In this document: positions 8,650-18,329 of the stretch, piece by piece | Position numbering within the stretch: position 1 is the first letter of the stretch | Layout of the letters: each line of letters begins with the position of its first letter | Assembly (NCBI GenBank): GCA_027596195.1 | Contig: JADGJG010000337.1 | Coordinates: forward strand, 1 to 23,395 | Reading direction: 5' to 3' | DNA length: 23,395 bases | DNA from: Podochytrium sp. JEL0797 | Taxonomy: Eukaryota > Chytridiomycota > Chytridiomycetes > Chytridiales > Chytriomycetaceae | Notes under the pieces: generated by a model | What the model was told of the DNA's origin: nothing | Seen by the model: only the letters and a program-made list of their open reading frames with translations | Databases searched by the model: none | Translations under genes and position numbers: made by a program

Positions 8650-9067
8650 CTGCATTTTCAGTTGCGTTATGCCCTATTTGAACGGAGATGCGAAAGAGAT
8701 TTACGCAGAGTGTTTGGCGAGTGTCGAAAAGGTGGATGCTTATTGCAAGAGTTTGGTGAAGCTGAGCGATGAATTGAGGGAAAGTTCGACGGTGGCTTTC
8801 TACAAGTTGGAGGAGAAGTTGGTGAAGCAAGTGAATGAACTTCTTGAGACAGAGCGAGGATTGCTGGAGGAATATATTTTGGGGCCAAAGTGGGTCGCTA
8901 CCATTATAATAAGCTACAGTTGGGCGAACACGTGTCGAACCAACCCCACCAACTCTTGTGTAGAATCTGGAGAGAGTAAATTTGGTGTGAATCCAGTTCG
9001 CAAGAATGTTGGGTTGTGTTTTTGTCTGAAAATTTTTCAATTCCTCGAATCACGAGATAATAATTAA
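8647..9067 (+). pseudogene. Partial duplicate of the 3' end of the downstream TPR gene
   Basis: From about 8647 to 8905 the DNA matches the last quarter of the gene at 9156-10918. Over the 48 residues starting G-D-A-K-E-I-Y-A-E-C, 39 are identical to the downstream protein, and the tail L-G-P-K-W-V-A-T matches L-G-P-A-W-V-A-T. An ATG at 8669 opens a 132-codon frame that leaves the homology after W-V-A-T and continues with unrelated residues to a stop at 9065-9067. No N-terminal TPR part is present. The left edge abuts the broken MYND gene, so the fragment probably landed in it, or a deletion joined the two. It is most simply a pseudogene fragment; a short expressed product cannot be ruled out. 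Confidence 0.7.
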
Positions 9068-9155
9068 TTGCGAAATTTTCGCGTTATGAAGGAAATTAAT
9101 GTAAACATGCATTAAAAAGGAACCGCAATTTCACCCATTTCTTCTCTGACGGAAA

Positions 9156-10918
9156 ATGACCCCGATCCCCGCCGAGGTTGAAGACTTGAAGAAGCAGGCA
9201 AACGCCCTGTTTGCCAAGAAGGATTTTCCCGCCGCTGATGCGCAATACACGTCCGCCATCGACCTCCTCTGCCCGCCCGGTGACAATCCAAAGCACCTTG
9301 ACACCAAAACGCAGCAATACCTCGGCGTCCTCCACGGAAACCGCGCTGCCAATCGCTCGTCCATGGTGACCAAGAAAGACGCCGACAAGCTCAAACTCGC
9401 AATCGACGATGCGTGGATGTCCGTCGAGCTGCATGGCCAGTGGTGCAAAGGATTGCTGCGATTGGGGCGGTTGCTGGGACGTGACGATCAGAAGCACGAA
9501 GCCGTACGCATTCTCACCAGAGCTCTCGCCACTGCCACCGAGTTAAACGATCCTTTGAAGGGCGAGATTGCGGAGGAGTTGAAGAAGGCTGAGTTCCGTA
9601 CGTTGAACGACGTCAGAAAGGACAACGGGAACTTGTTCCTCGACAAGATGAAGAGAAAGCGGGACCAGTCGTTTGGGATGCTGTACCCAGCTCCTTGGAG
9701 TTTTGCGAGCGCCGTGTTGGAGACATGGTCGGATTTTGATCAAGGAATCGAGATGGCCAAGAAACTTGAAATTGTTTATGCCAACGGAGAGACGCGGGTG
9801 TCTGGCGGTGTGACAGGGGGATTGAATTTCTTTGCGAATGCAGTGTTGGGAAATCCGAATGGATTAGCTCTGCGCCGCGGTGACGACAAACTGATTCAGG
9901 ATTATATGTTCTATGAGTGCTACGTGCGCGGCGCGGTTCCTCCTCCATACACGCAAAGTGCCGACGAGATTGTTGCTATCTTGGTCTCCAAGAAGGGTAC
10001 CAATCCTGAATGGAGCACGTATCGCCCAATTTATTCGTCAACGATCCGCGCCGTGAGTTGCTATCTTGTTTGGTCTCCGCCTTGAACTCCAAGCCTAAAA
10101 ACTGTTCAATTATTCAGACCATTGTTCTTTCGTGGCTCCACATGGTCTGTCAAAAAAGCACTGAAGCACTCGAGCTCATCACCTTGGCCGACAACCTCAT
10201 CAAGAAATTCCAACACGTATTCCGCAACGAATCCGTCGAAGACAAGGGTGCCTGCCTCAAAGCATCCTTCCACCGTCTTGTCCGCATTTTCCGCGCTTTG
10301 CTCCTCTCCCTGAAGGATACCGAGGACTCTGTCGCGGAATCGATTGTCATCCGTTCGCAAGTCATTGCCGAATTGGAGGCCACCGGAAATGTGGAGGATC
10401 ATTATGACTTCCTGTACAAGCGCATGGTGTTGGTGGATGCGCATGCAGGGTTGGCTGGAATTCACAACAGTCGGTTCAACAAGAGCATCAAGTTCAAGCC
10501 CAACCTCGATCGCACCAAGATTCACTCCATTCCAGACCGTGAACGTGTGGAATCACCACACGTGGACAATGCTTTCAGAGAGTATTCTGCTGCTGTTGAC
10601 TTGATTCCAGTGGATTCTCCCGATCGCGTCATGTATCTGCATTTCCAGTTGCGATATGCCCTGCTGAAAGGAATTCGATATGGAGACGCGAAAAAGATTT
10701 ACGCAGAGTGTTTGGCGAGTGTCGACAAGGTGGATGTTTATTGCAAGAGTTTGGTGAAGTTGAGCGATGATTTGAGGGAAAACTCGACCGTGGCGTTCTG
10801 CAGATTGGAGGAGAAATTTTTGAAGGATGTGACAGGGGAACGGAAGGAAGGAGATGTGTTGGAGGATTTGATTTTGGGGCCAGCGTGGGTAGCCACCACG
10901 AATTATTATCAGAACTGA
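9156..10918 (+). CDS. TPR-containing protein (2 exons), family unknown
   Basis: Exons 9156-10052 and 10118-10918 join in phase over a 65-nt intron (GTGAGT donor, TTATTCAG acceptor) to give 565 codons. Residues about 8-42 form a tetratricopeptide-like helix pair (A-N-A-L-F-A-K-K-D-F-x-A-A-x-x-Q-Y-T-S-A-I), and 75-115 continue with W-C-K-G-L-L-R-L-G-R and a further A-V-R-I-L-T-R-A-L helix, as in co-chaperone-type TPR domains. The middle is unfamiliar; the C-terminal third is helical with repeated A-x-x-I-Y-A-E-C-L and Y-C-K-S-L-V-K-L motifs. TPR domains bind peptide tails of partners such as chaperones. No catalytic motif or zinc finger is seen. AATAAA at 10932-10937 follows the stop closely and faces the WDR62-type gene. 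Its 3' end is duplicated upstream next to a MYND remnant, hinting at a TPR/MYND family cluster. Confidence 0.8.
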
Positions 10919-11049
10919 AGAAATTGAAGTGAATAAAGAAATCCATTGAATTCCAGCCTTCATTGTATCGAAATCGAGCGGCGTAGGACCGCGTCAAGTT
11001 TACGTGCCTTAATAATTTATTCAAATCATCTTTTCGCTATTTCCCGTAC

Positions 11050-14000
11050 CTACTGCTCCGCTTCTTCCTTCTTGTTCAACTTGTCCCTGACCATCCCCAC
11101 CAACAAATCTGAATACCGCTCCAGCAACCCCACCGTCGCCTTGTCCTCTTGTCCCACTGAAACCGCCGCCAACGCCTCCGCCGCGGACGCTTGCACCTGT
11201 CTCAAAGCGGTCTGGAGCTCGCGCGACAGGTGCTGCTCGTCGGGACGCGTCGAGCCGTGGATGCGATGAAGGAGCGCGGCGGAGGTGGACGTGAGGGTTT
11301 GGAGAAGTTTGAGGTCTTGAAGGACTTGAGCAGTGTCGATTTCTTCTGGGTCGTCTATTGATAAAAGTTGAATTAGTGACGGGGGGGGACGGGTTGGTTC
11401 GCTCCTCACCATCTTGATCCACTTCTTCCTCAAACTCTTCGGTATAAACGTCCTCGCCATCCCCAGACTCAACTATCCTCGCCATCGCGATGGAATCAAT
11501 CACGTCCTTGTTGACCGCTGACCGTCCCATATCCCCGGGAGACACCAACGGACTCCGCAATGGACTCGACGCGTCTTCCTTTGGTTTCTTTTCCGCCATT
11601 TCTTCCACCACATGAGCAGCAGCAGGATCTGATGCCTCTTCTGCGGTCGATCCATTCAGCAGCGTTTCGAAATGGAGTTGTTGCTGCCTGATTTGATCCA
11701 ACACGGTTTCTATCACGATCCCTCCTCCACTGCCACTTTTCGAGGTATCCCGCGCCAGGACGTGATGCTGTGCAGACATGCTTTGCCTGACGACAGCGGT
11801 GGGGTCAAGCGTGGGCGCAAGGTCAGCTTCCACGGATCCTGACGGGCTTGAGAACCCGTCGGGAATGCTCGAGGTAGAAGACAAGGAGTTACTACTGCTG
11901 TCAAAGGAGAAAGCTTTGGGGTCTGAGAGGGAGGAGTCTTGAGAGACGGGTGGATCTTCAGCAGCGTCGGGGTCGCGCGGGAGGGGTTGCGAAACCGCGA
12001 AATTGGGGGGAGTGGAGGGGTTGAGGTGGTCTAGTGTTTGGGTGTCCTCCATGAATAAGGTCGGGTCTTCCTGTGGAGTGGGTATTTCCTCGAGAGTCTC
12101 GGTTGGGTTTGAATGCACCGGTGCGGATTCTTCTTCGTCTGTGGGAGTCAACGGTTCCAAATCTTGTATAACAAGGTCACCCGTGTTGAGAGACGTGGAG
12201 CCCTCACTGCCAGTTGGGGTCGCAATGACGGAAGTGGATTCGATCGAGTAGCGCCGGTCAAACAGGTTTGCGAAAGTTGCGACGGGTTTTTGAATGTCGG
12301 AGGATTCGGAAAACAGATGGACCACGCCTTCTTTTTCGACGCGCTACAAAACAAAAACACGCGGTGCATCAGAGGTGTGGCTCCACATAATAAACACGGG
12401 GTGGTAAAGGGGTCTTACCGAAGCCCACATGCCTCGTTTCGGCACCGGCAAGTTCCTCGGATCTCCCTCCATCGACGCAAATCCACCCGCCTCTGCGCTG
12501 CTCATATTCTTCGATGTTCTCGCCCACACAGGCAACTCTTCCTCCCCACCCTCCTCAAACACCTTCATAAACTCCCCGCCAACACTCCCACTCCTCACCC
12601 CACACTCCACTCCACCCACCTCCTTCTTCATCACCCCTGCACTACCCCCATTCCTACCTTTCCCAATACCAACAACAGTTGAACATTCATCCACCTCATC
12701 CTCCCGCGCCCCTCTCACGCCAGGCCGTGGCGCCGCCGCTTCCCACCGCCAAACAAACACACACCCATCCGCACCCGTACTCACAATCCTCCCCTTTTCC
12801 AAAAACAGCAACCCCGTCACACCCTCTGCGTGTCCTTCCCCAACCGCAAGCACATCCCCGGTACCCAAATGAACGACGCGCAACACGCGGTCCGAGGCAG
12901 CTGTGACGGCAAACTTTCCTGTCGGGTCGATGGCGACTTTGAGGAGTGCGAACGAAGAAGTTGTGGGGGTGGTGGTTTCGGAAAAGGTGTGAGAGCGCGT
13001 GAGTTTGCCTGTGGTTGTGTGGAAGAGGTCGAGTCGGTTTTGTGTGATGCTAGCGAGGAGAGGAGAGGTTGGGGAGAGGGTCATGTCGAAGAGGGTCGAA
13101 CGGGTGGTGTGTTTGTGGTGGGGGGTGTAAGTGGGTGATTTGTTTGGATTCTGCGATTCATGAGCTGTAAGTGGGGGAAAGAACAGAAACGCGTAATTAT
13201 AAGCAGGATATGTAATTTACATTTTGAATCGTTCGAAACACAATCGACTTGTCGGCTCCGGAGGTCAAGAGCCTGCTCCCACCCTCCGCAAACTTGACTC
13301 CCGTGATGGAGGAAGTGTGATCATCGAGCGTTTGAATCAAAGAGCACGTGGCACCATTGCGTCGAACGTCGAAAATGTGAACAAGACGGTCGCGACTGGC
13401 CGTGGCCATGAGGAGACCTGGAGAAGCCTTGCTTTCTAGCGTCGTGAAATCAATCCCCAAAATCTCGGCATCATGCGCCTCGATGACGCACTTTTGCGTG
13501 AATGTGTCTAATTCGTATACGCGCAGATTTCCCGCACGGTCACCGCTGGCCATGAGTTTAGCGTCCGCGCTGATGCGGAGGGATCGGATTCCGGATTTGT
13601 CCGTGTGCGTTTTCGCGGAAGTGGTTTCGTCTGAAAGTTTGTGTGAGTGTATGTGTGTGTGTGAGTGGGGTTGGTTCAGAAATCGAGGTCAAGAAATCAA
13701 ACCTTGTTCCCCGCCCCCACTCCGCCTCTTGCACGCCTCCAAAAACGCGTCCGTATCCGTATACACAATCTGAATCAACTCTTTCGAATACACATTTCTC
13801 CGAAAATACCGCCCCGCTGCTTCATCCCCTAGGTGGTGGTGTGGGTCCACGTTCCAGAACCGAATCGTCGTGTCTGAAGAGTATGTCGTAAACGTGCCCG
13901 GTGGGAGACCTGGGGGAGGTGGAGGGGTTGATATGGGATCTGTGACGGAGGGAATGGGTGTGTGGGATCGATGGGAGTCGGGGGAGGCGTCTGGAACGAC

Positions 14001-15419
14001 CTAAAAAAAATGGGTGTCAGGGGGGGCTTTTCCAGATCAGAGGTTTATGAAAATCCATTCCATATTTGGTTTATTTTTACCTCCACACCCCACACGCAAT
14101 CGCTGTGGTTCAAGAAGCTTTGGTATTTCCCGACATGTTTGACGTCTGTCACGTCCCAAATGAACAGGCTGCGGTCGTTGTACATGGCGGTGATGTAGTG
14201 TCCCGATGGATCGACTTTAACGGAAATGACGTCGGGGAAAGCTGCGTTCGGAGGGGTTTGTGACGGGTAACTGAGGTGTGTGTGTGAGGGTGGGTGGGTG
14301 TTTTTGAGAAAGTGCTTCGAAGGGTAGATACCTCGTTCCGATGCTGTGAGCCACATCGACACCCAAATGATGAGGTTTCGGGAGTGTGGTGATATATTTC
14401 ATGGTGGTTGGTTCGAATAATCTGGCGTGACAAGTTTCAGGGCCGAAGTCTTCAGACACGAAACCTTGAAGTTATCTCACCGGATCACTCCATCCGTGCA
14501 CCCGCAAACAATAAATCTCGAACAGATATCAATCGAAAAGCCTCCCTTGACCTGCACGAATCGAAAAATCAGGAATCGAAACCCAAAAACGACACCCTTC
14601 GCTCGATGCGGGGAAAAGTCGGCGGTGGAATCAACAGACAAAGCAAACAACCTTCAAATCGACCCATTTCTCCATGACTCGGTCTTCATTGAACAAGGCC
14701 AGGATTCCCTTTTCCGTGATAGAATACGCGAACGCTTGGCCTTCCGAATCCGGCGACTGAGAATCAACACCGTGATCTCGACAACATACGACATCCATAA
14801 ACAGACTATTCTTGTGTTCGCCCACCGTGGCAAAGGAGCCTTCAATGAGCGGGATTGGCTGATGTTGAGCAAGTGATGCAGATTTCGCGATGGAATCAAA
14901 TTCCCAGTATTTGAAGTGCCTGAATCCGACGGTGACAAAGAAACGGCCGCTCGGATCGAAGCTTAGGGCGGTCACGCTGGTGGGTATTTTGGCGGTGGCG
15001 ATTTTTTGCTGGGTTCTGAGGTCCCAGACAATCAGATGGGGGTCGCTATGGGAACCAATAGACACGAGATGGGAATTGGTTGGCGAAAAGACGCAGGCTT
15101 TGACGGCGAAGGGGTGTGCGTTGTTGAGAGTCGCCGTGAGGGTGTTTGTCTTTGTGCACCACACGTTGACGACGGGTTGGTGGCCGCGTTCGCCAACGGC
15201 GAGAAGGGAGGAGTCGTGCGATAATGCAAGGCAAGCAACGCGTTTGCGGCCAGCGATGACGTGTTGCGGTCGAGGTGAACAAGACGGTGAAGGCAGGGCA
15301 ACCACAACCGCAACGCCGCCCGCCGCAAACGCAACACTGCCATTTGAACATGCGAGTGCCTGGGGCAAGGCGGTGAGGCCGAGCGCCCTTTCGAGGACAA
15401 GTTGCTTCGTGGGTGCCAT
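11050..15419 (-). CDS. WDR62/MAPKBP1: WDR62/MAPKBP1-type double WD40 scaffold (9 exons)
   Basis: Exons on the minus strand: 14652-15419, 14481-14551, 14332-14421, 14081-14270, 13703-14000, 13221-13630, 12419-13150, 11410-12343 and 11050-11354. All eight junctions keep frame, giving 1265 codons. In animals this family scaffolds JNK signalling and acts at spindle poles and centrioles. Family landmarks appear in order: A-V-G-E-R-G-H-Q-P-V-V, R-H-F-K-Y-W, K-W-V-D-L-K, C-G-C-T-D-G-V-I-R, P-K-P-H-H-L-G-V-D-V-A, L-P-P-G-T-F ... D-T-T-I-R-F-W-N, A-S-G-D-R-A-G-N-L-R-V, A-S-R-D-R-L-V-H, G-A-D-K-S-I-V-F-R-T, then S-T-L-F-D-M and the second propeller's later blades (G-A-D-G-C-V-F-V-W). Residues ~860-1165 are low-complexity Ser/Pro/Glu; the last ~100 form a helical, probably dimerising, tail. 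AATAAA (plus TTTATT 11016-11021) lies 28 bases past the stop. Only the orthology level (WDR62 versus MAPKBP1) is unsettled. Confidence 0.93.
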
Positions 15420-15783
15420 TCGACGGGAAACTTTTTGACACCTTCGGCTTCGAGAACCACTTTTGGTCCGAATTTACGGACACCATTGGAGAACGAAACC
15501 AGGCCTGTGTCCTACGAGGCACAATACTTCATTCTAATCCTCGCATATTTGGCTTTTTTTTTATGTTGCCAGTGTAAACCCTCGTCCTTCGAGAATTCTC
15601 AAAACGCCAAAAAAAAGAAGGGGGAATCATTCTGGAATTATGCCACTCGATTGCTAAATCAGGTGCTCAATCTCACGCCTTCACCCCAAGACCTTCAGTA
15701 CTTTCCATACTTGCGATTCAAAAATAAGAAGGAGTTAGGCCAGGTTTTTGATTCAAAAAATTCTGACAATTTTCATCACGAAA
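15420..15783. promoter_or_regulatory. Divergent intergenic region upstream of the WDR62-type gene
   Basis: This lies between the WDR62-type start (minus) and the small secreted-protein start (plus), so it should carry both promoters. The first ~60 bp next to the WDR62-type ATG resemble the DNA upstream of the two truncated copies (shared TTTTGGTCCGAATTT and CACCATT-GG blocks), so those copies kept the promoter-proximal sequence. No TATA box or defined site is claimed. Confidence 0.5.
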
Positions 15784-16020
15784 ATGAAGCTCATTGGCCC
15801 GTACTTTGCCATCATCGTCCTCCTTTGCTGCATCCCTTTCGCGACGGCAAGATCCACTCTTGAGGATAAGCTCCGACAGGACATTGCTCGCTTGAAGCAG
15901 GCGTACGCGAATCAGCAAGGATCGGCTTGGAAACAGCCCGAGGTTCCAGTGGGACCCAAGCCACCACCGCCTCATATGATGCGAAATTTCCCGATTCCAA
16001 AGGGGCGCAAGGATCTCTGA
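15784..16020 (+). CDS. Small secreted protein, function unknown
   Basis: A 78-codon single-exon gene. Residues 1-22 form a clear signal peptide: M-K-L, a hydrophobic core (Y-F-A-I-I-V-L-L-C-C-I-P-F) and a small-residue cleavage region A-T-A just before R-S. The mature part of about 56 residues has an amphipathic helix (L-E-D-K-L-R-Q-D-I-A-R-L-K-Q) followed by a proline-rich tail (P-V-G-P-K-P-P-P-P) and a basic end. There are no cysteines in the mature part. AATAAA at 16048-16053 lies 28 bases after the stop, supporting a transcribed gene. No family is recognised. It could be a cell-surface or secreted peptide; the size alone does not show an effector role. Confidence 0.62.
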   Translation: MKLIGPYFAIIVLLCCIPFATARSTLEDKLRQDIARLKQAYANQQGSAWKQPEVPVGPKPPPPHMMRNFPIPKGRKDL

Positions 16021-16511
16021 AATGCTTTTGAGTTCTCGTTGCGAACAAATAAACAGTTTTTAGTCGCGTCATTCAGACATTTGTGTCGCAACCACCTCTG
16101 CAATCCTTTGTGCATGGAATATGCAGCGACGCTTGTAGTCGCGATTGTGTAAAAGATAAAGGGCACTGGGCCAGCCATGTCAGCAGGAAGAATTCCAGGG
16201 CACCTGTCCCCTACACAACTCCCATATTATCGAAAAAGATGTCACTTGTGTTAAAATTAAGCTGACAAAATGCGATTACGTCTTGTCGATTTCATAGACT
16301 TCCACCAAAACAATCATCCCTGTAGTTGTTCTGAACCTCCAAAAAAACTGGATATATCACACATTGCGTAATCGCCAGCCAGATCCGAGCGCGACTAACC
16401 GTCCAAAACGCGCACGGAGCCACCCTTTTCGGGCTGGTCGTCTGAGTGACACAACAACAGACATCCCCACCTCCCTGACTCTCCCTCCACGCCCAAAAGC
16501 CAAGCAAAACG
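16021..16511. other. Intergenic region without recognised genes
   Basis: It contains the 3' signal of the secreted-protein gene and the 3' flank of the tRNA gene. Short frames on both strands show no motif. I see nothing else that can be supported. Confidence 0.45.
16506..16509 (-). terminator. RNA polymerase III terminator of tRNA-Gly
   Basis: A TTTT run on the minus strand begins three bases after the tRNA discriminator base, the usual position and form of a polymerase III stop. Confidence 0.75.
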
Positions 16512-16582
16512 TCCATCAACCGGGAATCGAACCCGGGACTACCGCGTGGCAGGCGATAATTATACCACTAAACCATTGATGC
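16512..16582 (-). tRNA. trnG(GCC): tRNA-Gly (anticodon GCC)
   Basis: On the minus strand a 71-nt cloverleaf is visible. The acceptor arm is GCATCAA paired with TTGATGG plus discriminator A. The A-box-like TGGTTTAGTGG and the B box GGTTCGATTCC are both intact. The anticodon loop is CTGCCAC (GCC at 16548-16550) on a five-pair stem with one G-T pair, and the T stem CCGGG/CCCGG is perfect. The outermost acceptor pair is G1:G72, a mismatch where glycine tRNAs normally have G:C. No intron is present. It stands alone about 280 bp left of the tandem array. Confidence 0.94.
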
Positions 16583-17097
16583 CGACGATATTAGATTTTG
16601 ACAGTCCCTACAGAAAGGTCACCTGCTAAATGACCAAATTCACTTGGAACATCTCTTTAATTCTCAGCAGAACGAAAGGGTATATGCATAGAGCCTAGTT
16701 GCATGGGAACCTCTGAGTCCAAAACAATCCAAACATTTCCCGACAAAAAAAACAAAATAAAAAATGCACTGAGCTTGTGTGCCATTATTTTGCACGTGGG
16801 GAATGGGCACACAAGCGTGTGTTGCGCAGGGTTGTGAACTTGTGAGTGCAGTGGATCGAGTGCAGGCAATACTTCCTCCAAAAACCAGCCAGTTTCTATC
16901 TACTTTCCATACCTAATCGCGATCCATTGGGGGTTCACCAAGGTTGTTGCATTTCTCATCTGTCCCCTCTCCTGCTGAGGCTGTAGTTCTCTGCGGGATA
17001 TTGCGGGATTTACTTTATTAGCTGTTCTCTTTCAAAGCTGCCACATACCCACAAAGGTTTGTGAAATTTCAATTCCCTATTTGTTTGATTAATTTAC

Positions 17098-18329
17098 CTC
17101 CACATCCCACACGCAATCGCTGCGCTTCAAGAAGCATTTGTGTTTCCCGACTTGCTCGACATCCGTCACGTCCCAAATGAATATGCTGTGGTCGCTGTAC
17201 ATGGCAGTGATGAAGTGTCCCGACGGGTCGACTTTGACGGAAATGGCATCGGGGAAGACTGCGTTCGGAGGGGTTTGGTGCGGGTCATGAAGAGGTTTCG
17301 GGAGTGTGGTGATATATTTCATGGTGGTTGGTTCGAATAATTTGGCGTGACCAGTTTCAGGACCCAATTCTCCAGACACGAAACCTTGAAGCCATCTCAC
17401 CGAATCACTCCGTCCGTGCATCCGCAGACAATAAATCTCGAACAGATATCAATCGAAAAGCCTCCCTTGACCTGCGTGAATCAAAAAAATATAATCAGAA
17501 TGCGTGCCTCAAACGACTCACGGGACAAGTCGGTCGCGCAACCAAGCAGACAAAAAACAACCTTCAAATCGACCCATTTCTCCATGACTCGTTCTTCATT
17601 GAACAAGGCCAGGATTCCCTTTTCCGTGATGGAATACACGAATGACTGGCCTTCCGAATCTGGCGACTGAGAACCACCTTCATGTTCTCGAAAACATACA
17701 ACGTCCATAAACACGCTATTCTTGTGCTCTCCGACGGTAGCAAAGGAACCTTCAACAACTGGAATCGGCTGATGCGGCTCCAGTAATCCCGACTTCGAGA
17801 TGGAATCAAATTCCCAGTATTTGAAGTGTCTGAATCCCACAGTGACAAAGAAATGTCCGCTTGGGTCAAAACTCAGGGCAGTCACGCTGGTGGGTATTTT
17901 ATTTGTCGTGGCGACGATTTGCTCGGTGCTCAAGTCCCAGACAATCAGGCGCGGGTCCCTTCGCGCGCCGATAGACACGAGGTGGGAATTGGTTGGGGAA
18001 AAGACGCAGGCGAGGACTTGAAAGGGGTGGGTGGTTTCGAGTGTTGCCGTGACTGTGTTCGACTTGAGGCACCATACTTGGACGACAGGTTGGTGGCCGC
18101 GTTCGCCAACGGCGAGAAGGGAGCCATCACAAGATAAGGAAAGCGAGGCGACGCGTTTTCGGCCAGTGGCGAAGCGTTGCGGCGCGAATCGCATCGAAAA
18201 GGGCAGTGCAACGACGACCGCAACGTCCCCTGTCGCAAATGCAACGCTGCCATTTGAAGACGCGAGTGCGTGGGGCGAGGCGGTGAGGCCGAGGGCCCTT
18301 TCGAGGGCAAGTTGTTTCGTGGGCGCCAT
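17098..18329 (-). pseudogene. Truncated WDR62/MAPKBP1 copy 1
   Basis: It matches exons 1-4 of the gene at 11050-15419. Exon 1 (17562-18329) has the same length (256 codons) and an intact donor; exon 2 (17401-17471) is also intact. The acceptor of the next exon has changed from CAG to CAA (plus-strand T at 17342), and reading on from exon 2 hits TGA at 17397-17399, giving a 280-codon product. Further on, the parts matching exons 3 and 4 are fused in one frame by an internal deletion that removes the G-V-D-V-A-H segment and the intron. After exon 4 homology stops, so the second propeller and helical tail are absent. It is a pseudogene or a gene for half of a first propeller. Exon 1 shows no stop or frameshift. 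Confidence 0.87.

Noticed and set aside
14332..17281. Fusion of exons 3 and 4 in the copies as a retroposed intron loss
   Set aside because: The join does not remove the intron precisely: 14 codons of flanking exon are also missing, and the other introns are still present, so reverse transcription of a spliced RNA is not supported.
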